From Rhizobium sp. Q54 (GTDB taxonomy: Bacteria > Pseudomonadota > Alphaproteobacteria > Rhizobiales > Beijerinckiaceae), in assembly GCA_945901195.1 (NCBI GenBank), contig CAMDKB010000035.1, forward strand, positions 1 through 17,478: a stretch of DNA of 17,478 bases. The letters run 5' to 3'. Every line of letters starts with the position of its first letter. Positions within the stretch are counted from its first letter, which is position 1. This document shows positions 1-6,453 of the stretch, piece by piece. The position numbers and the translations under genes are program-made. Below the pieces are notes generated by a model. That model ran no database searches and was not told the origin of the DNA. It saw nothing but the letters and a program-made list of their open reading frames with translations.

Positions 1-171
1 AGTGGCATGGCGGCGACCTCGCGAAACGAAAGCCCGCAAGGATGCCGTCAAAACAATTTTGATATCGAGACCAGACCAAAACCCCGGATTTGTGCGTCAG
101 GTGAATGTGTTACCGTTAGCCCAAACCCAAACGTTGGGACACCAGTGAAGACAGGACTTTGCGCGATCTGA
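1..171 (+). other. Possible 3' end of an unidentified plus-strand gene, or non-coding
   Basis: Plus frame 1 is open from the first base to a TGA at 169-171 (56 codons). It could be the tail of a gene starting outside the window and converging on the Rieske ferredoxin gene. The translation (it includes MAATSRNESPQG) matches no family I recognise, codon use becomes unconvincing in the second half, and an open frame this short can occur by chance. The same stretch contains an inverted repeat and a small palindrome, listed separately, which suit a 3' intergenic region just as well. Confidence 0.2.
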
Positions 172-177
172 CGCACA
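91..177. repeat. 10-bp perfect inverted repeat flanking the 3' end of the Rieske gene
   Basis: TGTGCGTCAG at 91-100 is the exact reverse complement of CTGACGCACA at 168-177, with 67 bases between. A small hairpin, CCCAA-ACG-TTGGG (126-138), lies in that interval. The element sits just past the stop of the minus-strand Rieske ferredoxin gene. It could stop or stabilise that transcript, but no clear T-run follows, so it is not a textbook intrinsic terminator. Confidence 0.35.
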
Positions 178-182
178 TGACA

Positions 183-554
183 TCAATCGCGAAGTGACAC
201 CACGATATCGTCTCCCTCGACGCGCATTTTGACTGCGCGCAAGCGCACCGCATTGTTGGTGGGGTGGCGCCCGGTGCGAATATCAAATTCAAACCCATGC
301 CATGGGCAAACCACGTTCATGTCCGTCTTCGAGAATTCACGCCCACGGCTGGTCTTGTCGTCATTCACAGCTTCTGTCGAGCAGGGGAGGATCTTTCCCT
401 GACACGCCGGTCCGTCGAGATGTGGACAGCGGTTTTCCCAGGCGTAGAATTCGCCACCCAGTTTGAACACGCCAAATTCGTTCCCGCCGACATCGAAAAC
501 CTTGCGGCCCGGATCGGCAAAGGATGACGCCTTGGCGACAATGACATCAGGCAT
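183..554 (-). CDS. Rieske-type [2Fe-2S] ferredoxin
   Basis: A 123-residue soluble Rieske protein, probably a single-electron carrier for an oxygenase or reductase system in the cytoplasm. Cluster ligands are visible as C43-P-H45 and C83-P-W-H86, followed by the usual GFEFDIRTG strand. The spacing between the two ligand pairs is 37 residues (46-82), roughly twice that of compact NirD/BphF-like ferredoxins, because of an extra loop containing two more cysteines (C51, C58). The start ATG at 554 has AGGGAG eight bases upstream. It lies 34 bases downstream of the amidohydrolase gene on the same strand, so the two are probably co-transcribed. No terminal oxygenase alpha subunit is present. The natural electron donor candidate is the reductase at 4640-5596, which is encoded in a different unit. 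The family is certain; the partner is inferred. Confidence 0.9.
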   Translation of the reverse strand: MPDVIVAKASSFADPGRKVFDVGGNEFGVFKLGGEFYAWENRCPHLDGPACQGKILPCSTEAVNDDKTSRGREFSKTDMNVVCPWHGFEFDIRTGRHPTNNAVRLRAVKMRVEGDDIVVSLRD

Positions 555-588
555 GGTATTTTCTCCCTAAATTATCAGGCTCTTTTTA

Positions 589-1866
589 TTACGAGACGCG
601 ATGCGGCGCGCGGGCGGCAATCACGTCTTTGGCGTGCGGACGCATCCGCTTGACCGGCAGATTGAAGAGTTTTGCGGCATTCAATCCCAATATGTTTTTC
701 TTCGCTTGTTTGTTGAGGAACGGCAGCGTTGTGATGGACGATGGCGGATCAAAGTCCCAATGTGGCCAGTCCGACGCAAACAACAATTGCGTGTCGGCCT
801 TCATTTTTGTCATTGTCGCTTCAAGCAGTTTCATGTCCCAGCGCTCCAGCGGCTGACTGGAATAGAACATGTCCTGCATATATTCGCTCGGCATGCGCTT
901 GAGCCCCGGTGCTTCGCTCTGGCGCATCAGGACTTCATGATCGAGCCGTTGCATCAGGAATGGGACCCATGCAAGGCCGCTTTCTACCCATACGACTTTC
1001 AGCTTCGGGAAACGTTCGGGCAGCGCATTGATTATCCAATTGGTCATATGGATGAGATTGTAATGCACGAAACTGAGCGCGTGCATGGAAATGAAGCGGT
1101 TGAGCTGCGAGAAGGACGGATCGTCCCAATGCGGTCCGGCATGGAACACCAGCGGCTTGCCGGTTTCCTCTATCATTGAATAGAGGCGCATGTATTGATT
1201 GTGATGCACGGGCTTGTGGCGCACGGCGCAGATGGTAAAGCCCACGATCTGCTTGTGCCCGCCAAATTCCTTAACGATTTTTTCCGATTCGACGGGATCG
1301 TTGAACGGCAGATAGACAAGGCCCAGCAAGCGCGGGCTCTCCGGCAGCACCTTCTCCACCAGCCATCGGCAATAGGCGCGGGCCATGTTGATCTCGATGT
1401 CTTCCATCGGGTTCATGCCCAGATGCAGCATGGCGGTGGGAAAAATCATCTGATAGTCGACACCCATCGAATCCATGCCGCGCATGACGATTTGCGCGAA
1501 GGGATGTCCGTGCGTGGCAGGATCTTCAACTTTCTCGCCGGGGCCAGATTGATGCGGCACGCGTCCGCCCAAAGCCTGAAAACTCATGCCGGGCTGCATA
1601 TTGATCAGCGGCGTACGGATGCCGCCAGCAAGCTGTTGCTGCGCCGTGTATCGCAGTACGTCGTTATCCATATATTCGATAAGTTCGTTCCAGAAACGGC
1701 CTTCCTGCAGGTGCGCGTCGATATCAACGATCAATTCGTAGTCGTCATATTGCCGTTGCGCCTGTCGGGCTGCCGCATGCAAATAGTCGCGCGTATCAGA
1801 AGCTGCGCTCATCTCTTGCAATTCGCGGATGTTTTCGAGTCTCGCCGGTTTCATTTCATCGGGCAT
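589..1866 (-). CDS. Amidohydrolase-family metal-dependent hydrolase/decarboxylase (PF04909 type)
   Basis: A 425-residue TIM-barrel protein of the amidohydrolase-2 group, which includes gamma-resorcylate, 6-methylsalicylate and aminocarboxymuconate decarboxylases as well as true hydrolases. The metal-site motif D50-A-H52 follows strand 1, H242 lies in FHAGPHWDD, E295 in VWVESGLAW, and D366 in FASDWPHWD, the usual order for the family. I start it at 1866 rather than at an upstream codon at 1908, because GGGAGGT (1871-1877) lies four bases before this ATG. It follows the ThDP-enzyme gene after 118 bases that hold two strong hairpins, and precedes the Rieske ferredoxin by 34 bases. Non-oxidative decarboxylation or ring/amide hydrolysis of an aromatic-derived acid is plausible from family knowledge. 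The actual substrate is unknown. Confidence 0.85.
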   Translation of the reverse strand: MPDEMKPARLENIRELQEMSAASDTRDYLHAAARQAQRQYDDYELIVDIDAHLQEGRFWNELIEYMDNDVLRYTAQQQLAGGIRTPLINMQPGMSFQALGGRVPHQSGPGEKVEDPATHGHPFAQIVMRGMDSMGVDYQMIFPTAMLHLGMNPMEDIEINMARAYCRWLVEKVLPESPRLLGLVYLPFNDPVESEKIVKEFGGHKQIVGFTICAVRHKPVHHNQYMRLYSMIEETGKPLVFHAGPHWDDPSFSQLNRFISMHALSFVHYNLIHMTNWIINALPERFPKLKVVWVESGLAWVPFLMQRLDHEVLMRQSEAPGLKRMPSEYMQDMFYSSQPLERWDMKLLEATMTKMKADTQLLFASDWPHWDFDPPSSITTLPFLNKQAKKNILGLNAAKLFNLPVKRMRPHAKDVIAARAPHRVS

Positions 1867-1914
1867 GCTGACCTCCCGCCTGTTCAAGTTGCATTGTTCT
1901 GCCGTCACTATACC

Positions 1915-1941
1915 AGCGGCGAGTTATTCAGGCTCGCCGCT
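1915..1941. terminator. Perfect 9-bp hairpin between the ThDP-enzyme and amidohydrolase genes
   Basis: AGCGGCGAG (1915-1923) and CTCGCCGCT (1933-1941) form a perfect GC-rich stem with a nine-base loop. The T-rich stretch follows on the plus strand (TTCATTTTCT), whereas the flanking genes run on the minus strand. For their transcript it is therefore a hairpin without a U-tract: a processing, stabilising or partial termination structure rather than a proven terminator. Confidence 0.5.
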
Positions 1942-1952
1942 TCATTTTCTAT

Positions 1953-1990
1953 GGGTAGGGCGCATTTGATGATTTCATGGCGCACTACCC
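1953..1990. terminator. Hairpin overlapping the ThDP-enzyme stop codon
   Basis: GGGTAG (1953-1958) pairs with CTACCC (1985-1990), and GCGC (1960-1963) with GCGC (1980-1983), with one mismatch (1959/1984) and a 16-base loop. The outer arm contains the TAG stop of the ThDP-enzyme gene (1985-1987). With the hairpin at 1915-1941 it forms a double stem-loop in the 118-base spacer. It may cause partial termination or differential expression of the downstream amidohydrolase and ferredoxin genes. Confidence 0.45.
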
Positions 1991-3610
1991 CCTGATTTTC
2001 GGAAACTGGATAAAGCCCCAAGGGCTGGGGACTTCGCCAATGGGAACCTCGATGATGACAGGTTCCTTGCCAGCAACAGCGCGTTCCAGCACGGGGCGCA
2101 GTTCCTCGGGCGAACGCACGCGGTGCCCTTTGATGCCGAAAGCATCGGCGAGCTTCAGGAAATCGGGGTTCAGCAGATCGCTGGCGATGACGCGGTTGCC
2201 ATACTCTTCCTGCTGCATGCGGCGAACGTTGCCGAAGGCTGCATCGTTGAAGACGATAAAGACAGGCGACAGATTGTGGCGCACGGCTGTCGAGAATTCC
2301 TGGATCTGGTACATGAAGCCACCATCGCCTGAAATAACGATGACGGGCGTATCGCCAACCGCATCTTTTGCGCCGAGCGCCGTGGAGACGCCCCAGCCCA
2401 GCGTGCCCTGATAACCGCTGTTCAGGAACGTACGCGGCTTATACACGGGATAGGCAATGCGCGAGACATAGCCGACCTGCGTGAGATCATCGATGAGAAT
2501 GCCGTTCTCCGGCAATACGTCGCGAATGACACGCAGGTAGGACAACTGCGGCTCCAGTCCCTTCGTCCAGTTATTGAACCAGGCCTTGTGATCGAGACTT
2601 TCCTGAATGCGCTTCTTTGCCGGAAAATCATCCGGTTTCAGAATGCCCAGAAGCGCCTGCAACACGGCTTTGGAATCGGCGAGAATGGCGACGTCGGGCT
2701 GTTTGAAACGTGCGATTTCCTCGGGGTCGAGATCTATGCGCAGCAATTTCAGCTTGTCGTCGAAGCCCCAGGATTGCAGAGGAAGGCTGACGCGCGACCC
2801 TATGCCAATCACCAGATCCGTGGTCTTCCACATTTCATGCGCCGCTGCCTGCGTATGCGATAACGGATGCCGGGAATCGAGGATCCCGCGCCCGGTGCGA
2901 TGGCCGATCACGGGAATGCCGGTCAGTTCTGCCAACAGGCGGATTTCTTCGGCGGCATGTATCGCGCCGGTGCCCGCAAAAATCATGGGACGTTCGGCCT
3001 TCTTGATGAGTTTGGCCGCGCGTTCCACCTCGGCAGGCAGCGCCACCGGCGGCTCATCTGCGCCCAGCGGCGCGACAGGAGTGACTTCACCTTTGCGCGC
3101 GAGCATGTCCGCAGGCAGATCGAGACCAACGGGTCGCGACCGGCCCGATGCCACGGCGCGAAAGGCTTCGGCGACCTTCTGTGGCGCCTCGGCTGGCGTG
3201 TTGATCCGCTCGGTCCATTTGGTCAGCTGTTTCTGGATCGCAAGCTGATCGGGGATTTCATGCAGCAAGCCCCAGTTCTTGCCAATGCCCGCCGTCGGTA
3301 ATTGGCCCGCAAGTGCAATGACAGGCGCATTCAGTGCGTAGGCTGTGCACAGAGCTGCGCAGGAATTCAGAAAGCCGGGTCCCGGCACGACAGAATAGGC
3401 AGCGGGTTTGCCAGTCGCGATCGCCGCGCCGAGCGCCATATAGCCGGCAGCCTGTTCGTGTCGCGTATGCACGGGCCGCAGCGCGCCTTCGGTGTCGAAT
3501 ATGGCGTTGAACAAATGATCACTCTGCACACCGGGCAGGCAATAGAGTGTCTTCACGCCATGGGCCAACAGACTGCTGACGACTGCGTCACCCCCCGACA
3601 TCACCGGCAT
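1985..3610 (-). CDS. Thiamine-diphosphate-dependent enzyme, acetolactate synthase/benzoylformate decarboxylase superfamily
   Basis: A 541-residue protein with the three-domain POX/ALS architecture: an N-terminal pyrimidine-binding domain with the cofactor-activating glutamate E52 in TRHEQAAGYMA, a central domain (about 190-320, FAGTGAIHAAEE), and a C-terminal diphosphate-binding domain with GDG at 428-430 and ND at 455-456. Such enzymes decarboxylate 2-oxoacids or join two carbonyl compounds. Nothing here identifies it as housekeeping acetolactate synthase: no small subunit is adjacent and the neighbours look catabolic, so a 2-oxoacid decarboxylase or carboligase in a degradation route is more likely. 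The ATG at 3610 is preceded by AGGAGGA with good spacing. It is transcribed divergently from the SDR gene and heads the unit leading to the amidohydrolase and Rieske ferredoxin. Confidence 0.88.
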   Translation of the reverse strand: MPVMSGGDAVVSSLLAHGVKTLYCLPGVQSDHLFNAIFDTEGALRPVHTRHEQAAGYMALGAAIATGKPAAYSVVPGPGFLNSCAALCTAYALNAPVIALAGQLPTAGIGKNWGLLHEIPDQLAIQKQLTKWTERINTPAEAPQKVAEAFRAVASGRSRPVGLDLPADMLARKGEVTPVAPLGADEPPVALPAEVERAAKLIKKAERPMIFAGTGAIHAAEEIRLLAELTGIPVIGHRTGRGILDSRHPLSHTQAAAHEMWKTTDLVIGIGSRVSLPLQSWGFDDKLKLLRIDLDPEEIARFKQPDVAILADSKAVLQALLGILKPDDFPAKKRIQESLDHKAWFNNWTKGLEPQLSYLRVIRDVLPENGILIDDLTQVGYVSRIAYPVYKPRTFLNSGYQGTLGWGVSTALGAKDAVGDTPVIVISGDGGFMYQIQEFSTAVRHNLSPVFIVFNDAAFGNVRRMQQEEYGNRVIASDLLNPDFLKLADAFGIKGHRVRSPEELRPVLERAVAGKEPVIIEVPIGEVPSPWGFIQFPKIRG

Positions 3611-3720
3611 CTGGCTTCCTCCTGATTATTTTGCGCATATTCGGGCAGGAGGGACGTGATTGTCGAGTCATTTCCTGTGCGGCATGTTTGTGCTCTATTG
3701 TGAAAAAATGGAGGAAGCGC
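3611..3720. promoter_or_regulatory. Divergent promoter region between the ThDP-enzyme and SDR genes
   Basis: These 110 bases must carry promoters for both directions unless one gene is read from afar. On the minus strand, TCGACA (plus 3661-3666) and GAATAT (plus 3637-3642), 18 bases apart, are a possible -35/-10 pair for the ThDP-enzyme gene. No convincing pair was found for the SDR gene. Strong ribosome binding sites flank both ends. The -35/-10 assignment is weak. Confidence 0.35.
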
Positions 3721-4527
3721 ATGTTCGAGAATCTGTTCCGCATGGATGGCAAGGTCGCCGTGGTCACCGGCGCCGGTTACGGGCTGGGCCGCTCGTTTGC
3801 ACTGGGTTTGGCGGCCCATGGCGCCCATGTTGTCTGTCAGGACCGCAACAAGGAGCGCGTGGAGGAGACAGTTGGGCTGATCCGCCAATCGCGGTTAAGT
3901 GGTGAATCCATCGTGGGCGATGTGGCGGACGAGAAATCCTGCGAACTCAACTGGGCGGAGATTGCCGCCAGTCACAAGAAAATCGACATTCTCATCAACA
4001 ATGCCGGTATCACGACCAATCCCGTGCGTACGCATGAATTCAGCGTCGAGGATTGGGATCGCGTGATTGCAGTCAATCTGCGCGGCGTGTTTCTCACGAC
4101 GCGACAAGCCTTGCGGCTGATGTTGCCGGGACCGGGCTCGATTATCAACATCGCGTCCATCGCTGGCCTGATGGGCTATTATCCTGGCCGCCCTTCCCTG
4201 GCGATCAATTATTCGACAGCAAAAGCAGGTGTAGTGGGCTTCACCAAGCAGGTCGCGGCCGAATATGCCAAGGAGCATATTCGCGTTAACGCCATAGCGC
4301 CGGGTTGGCATGGTGGCACAGATCTGGGCGCAGCGCGGCGGGCGGTGCTGAACGCCGAGGAGATCGGCTTTTTCGAAAAATCGATTAAGGATCGCGTGCC
4401 CATGGGGCACCGCGCGGTTCCGGACGATCTCGTCGGCCTCGTGGTCTATCTCGCCTCCAACGCTTCCCATTACATGACCGGCCAGGTGATCGCCCACGAT
4501 GGCGGCTGGAGCGAAATGGTGGTGTGA
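3721..4527 (+). CDS. Short-chain dehydrogenase/reductase (SDR)
   Basis: A 268-residue classical SDR, a cytoplasmic NAD(P)-dependent oxidoreductase for an alcohol/ketone or dihydrodiol step. The Rossmann motif TGAGYGLG is at 16-23, NNAG at 93-96, the structural N119 in AVNLRG, and the catalytic Ser146, Tyr164 and Lys168 in NIAS and YSTAK. The C-terminal MTGQVIAHDGG is typical of the FabG-like branch. An insertion of about eight residues (GYYPGRPSL) precedes the catalytic tyrosine. The start at 3721 is chosen because GGAGGA sits six bases upstream; an open frame reaching back to 3631 has no such site. It stands alone on the plus strand, divergent from the ThDP enzyme and convergent with the reductase, and is followed by a hairpin terminator. 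The substrate is unknown. Confidence 0.9.
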   Translation: MFENLFRMDGKVAVVTGAGYGLGRSFALGLAAHGAHVVCQDRNKERVEETVGLIRQSRLSGESIVGDVADEKSCELNWAEIAASHKKIDILINNAGITTNPVRTHEFSVEDWDRVIAVNLRGVFLTTRQALRLMLPGPGSIINIASIAGLMGYYPGRPSLAINYSTAKAGVVGFTKQVAAEYAKEHIRVNAIAPGWHGGTDLGAARRAVLNAEEIGFFEKSIKDRVPMGHRAVPDDLVGLVVYLASNASHYMTGQVIAHDGGWSEMVV

Positions 4528-4566
4528 AGCGCTGATCGGAATTGAATACGCCGTCGCTCGCAGAGC

Positions 4567-4589
4567 TTGCGCCTTCTCGGGCGCAATTT
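4567..4589 (+). terminator. Probable intrinsic terminator of the SDR gene
   Basis: TTGCGCC (4567-4573) and GGCGCAA (4580-4586) form a perfect 7-bp stem around a six-base loop, followed by TTTC. It lies 39 bases after the SDR stop, in the convergent gap before the reductase stop at 4640. The short T-run makes it moderate rather than strong. Confidence 0.55.
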
Positions 4590-4639
4590 CAGATGCTCAT
4601 GTTCGACGGAAGGGGAATTAGCCCCAAGACAGTCTCACC

Positions 4640-5596
4640 TCACAAATCCAGCACGAGCCTTGCACTCTTGCTGCCTGAGCAGCAGATCATCATGGTCTTG
4701 CTGGCCTTGCGTTCACTGTCGGTAAGAATGTTGTCGCGGTGGTCCGGTATGCCGGAAATGACCACGGTTTCGCAAGCGCCGCAGACACCTTCCTCGCAGG
4801 AATAGGTCATGTCCACACCTGCATCGCGCAACACCTGCAGGATGGTCTTGCCCTCCGGGACTTCAAACTCGCGGCCTGATTTTTTAAGCTGGACGATGTA
4901 GCCGCCTTCTGTGGCGGCGGCTTCCTTGGCGGTGAAATATTCGATGTGCATCTGGCCGGGCGCCAGATCTTTGGTCGCATCTTCATAGGCTGCGAGCATC
5001 GGCCCCGGTCCGCAGCAATAAAAATGCGACCCGGCGGGCGCGGTGGCCACAATGGCTTTCATGTCGAGGAACTTGCCATTGGCTTCGGCGTCGAAGTGCA
5101 GCGTCACCTCAGGACGCTTGGACAATTCGTCGAGGAAGGCTGCTTCGCCGCGCTCGCGGCAGGAATAATACATCGTCAACGGGAGCCCCTTGGCGATCAG
5201 CCGCTCGGCCATGCAGCGAATAGGCGTGATGCCGATGCCGCCGGCGATCAGCACCGTATGGGGCGCGGCCAGTTCGAGCGGGAAATTGTTACGGGGTCCA
5301 CCGATCTTGACAATCTGGCCGACCCGCAGGTGATCGTGAATATAGATCGAGCCGCCCCGGCTGGTGCGATCACGCTTGATGCCGACGATATAGCTTTCGC
5401 GCGGGCCTTCAGTTGTAGTGAGCGAATACTGCCGCATCATGCCATTGGGCAGATAAATATCGATATGCGCGCCCGGCTCCACCGCAGGCAGAAGTCCGCC
5501 TTCAGGACGGCGGAACTCGTAGAGATGGGTTTCGTGCGCAGCATAGGTGATGCTGGTAAGGCGCAAGTTCATGGTGGGATTATTTTGGTCGTTCAT
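4640..5596 (-). CDS. Phthalate-dioxygenase-reductase-like FMN/[2Fe-2S] oxidoreductase
   Basis: A 318-residue electron-transfer protein of the PDR/VanB group, passing electrons from NAD(P)H through a flavin and a plant-type [2Fe-2S] cluster to an oxygenase or ferredoxin. The flavin motif RQYS is at 55-58, the NAD-binding GGIGITPI at 119-126, CCGPGPM at 194-200, and the C-terminal cluster ligands C267, C272, C275 and C305 are in the expected C-x4-C-x2-C-x29-C spacing. Length and domain order (flavin, NAD, ferredoxin) fit the family. The start ATG is 5596, with AGGT upstream. It is the last gene of the minus-strand unit, 17 bases after an alpha/beta hydrolase gene. No oxygenase alpha subunit is in the window; the Rieske ferredoxin at 183-554 is a candidate acceptor by inference only. 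Confidence 0.92.
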   Translation of the reverse strand: MNDQNNPTMNLRLTSITYAAHETHLYEFRRPEGGLLPAVEPGAHIDIYLPNGMMRQYSLTTTEGPRESYIVGIKRDRTSRGGSIYIHDHLRVGQIVKIGGPRNNFPLELAAPHTVLIAGGIGITPIRCMAERLIAKGLPLTMYYSCRERGEAAFLDELSKRPEVTLHFDAEANGKFLDMKAIVATAPAGSHFYCCGPGPMLAAYEDATKDLAPGQMHIEYFTAKEAAATEGGYIVQLKKSGREFEVPEGKTILQVLRDAGVDMTYSCEEGVCGACETVVISGIPDHRDNILTDSERKASKTMMICCSGSKSARLVLDL

Positions 5597-5613
5597 TTCA
5601 GATTACCTGCAGG

Positions 5614-6453
5614 TCAGTCTACCTGATTGAGAAACGCGAGTACGCGTGCGTTAAATTCCTCCGCGCATTCGATATTGCCCATGTGACCGGCGTTTTCGAA
5701 AACATGCAGATCGCAGCGGGGGATTTGCGGCACAAAGCCATCGGTATAACCTGGCGCGCGCAGGGGATCATGGCGGCCGGCAAAAACAAGCGTTGGAAAC
5801 TTGATGTGCGCATAGTTGATCTGGTCGCGTTCCGTGCGCGCTGAAGCACCGCGAAACGGCGCCTTGAAGCGCGCTACGGCTGTCGCTTCCCATGCGCCAG
5901 GCAGGTTCGCCATTTCAACACGCCGCGCAACGTATTCCTCGCTTGCGCCCCAGGCCTTGTTCACAAACATCGTATCGACAATGCGCCGCATATGCTCCGC
6001 TGTGCCGTCGTAGGAGTTGAGCACCTTGCGCGCGTCGTTGTCAGGGGATTCCCCGCCGCCGCAGCAACAGGTCACGCTTTTCAGTGGCCAGTCCGGCTGG
6101 CTGCGCGCCGCCACCATCAGGCAAAGCCCGCCCGACATAGAAGAGCCCATGATGTGCACCGGGCCAGTTTCCATAATTTCGATAAAGCGTCTGATGTGCC
6201 CTATACGCCGCCCGAACTGATCATTGAAATCGAACACTTTGTCGGTGAGGCCAAAACCCAGATGGTCGGGCGCGAGCACATGAAAATGCTGCGCAAGAAC
6301 CGGCAAATTATATTCCCACGTGAATTCGGCGCAGCCGCCAAATTCAGCCGAATGCAAAAGCAGGATCGTAGGCTTCTTGCCGCGATGCTGATCGCCGGCC
6401 TCATGATAATGCGTACGAATTCCATCGACGGAAATGTATTTGGCTTCTCTCAT
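5614..6453 (-). CDS. Alpha/beta-fold hydrolase (meta-cleavage-product hydrolase-like)
   Basis: A 279-residue alpha/beta hydrolase resembling the MhpC/BphD/HsaD group that cleaves C-C bonds in ring-fission products, though esterase activity is equally possible. The nucleophile elbow is MGSSMSGG with Ser105 as the likely nucleophile; Asp229 (GRHDP) and His257 (NAGHMGN) complete the triad. The usual HG oxyanion motif is HSAEFGG (34-40), and the elbow carries S107 where glycine is normal. Its ATG overlaps the TGA of the monooxygenase gene in an ATGA (6450-6453), implying translational coupling. An unusual run of three cysteines (129-131) follows the elbow helix. The reductase gene starts 17 bases downstream. 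Family confident, substrate unknown. Confidence 0.88.
   Translation of the reverse strand: MREAKYISVDGIRTHYHEAGDQHRGKKPTILLLHSAEFGGCAEFTWEYNLPVLAQHFHVLAPDHLGFGLTDKVFDFNDQFGRRIGHIRRFIEIMETGPVHIMGSSMSGGLCLMVAARSQPDWPLKSVTCCCGGGESPDNDARKVLNSYDGTAEHMRRIVDTMFVNKAWGASEEYVARRVEMANLPGAWEATAVARFKAPFRGASARTERDQINYAHIKFPTLVFAGRHDPLRAPGYTDGFVPQIPRCDLHVFENAGHMGNIECAEEFNARVLAFLNQVD

Noticed and set aside
601..1995. Long open frames on the plus strand (601-1179, 1195-1995) opposite the amidohydrolase gene
   Set aside because: They lie antisense to a well-supported gene with full family motifs, have no ribosome binding site or recognisable domain, and are expected from codon bias in GC-rich DNA.
1985..3610. 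Housekeeping acetolactate synthase large subunit (ilvB/ilvI)
   Set aside because: There is no adjacent ilvH-type small subunit or ilvC, and the neighbours are catabolic; only superfamily membership is supported.
2607..3625. Plus-strand open frames opposite the ThDP-enzyme gene
   Set aside because: They are antisense shadows, low in recognisable motifs and Arg/Ser/Ala-rich, while the minus strand encodes a complete ThDP enzyme.
5606..5615. ACCTGCAGGT palindrome between the hydrolase and reductase genes
   Set aside because: A single short palindrome within a 17-base gap next to a ribosome binding site; it is more likely incidental than an operator.
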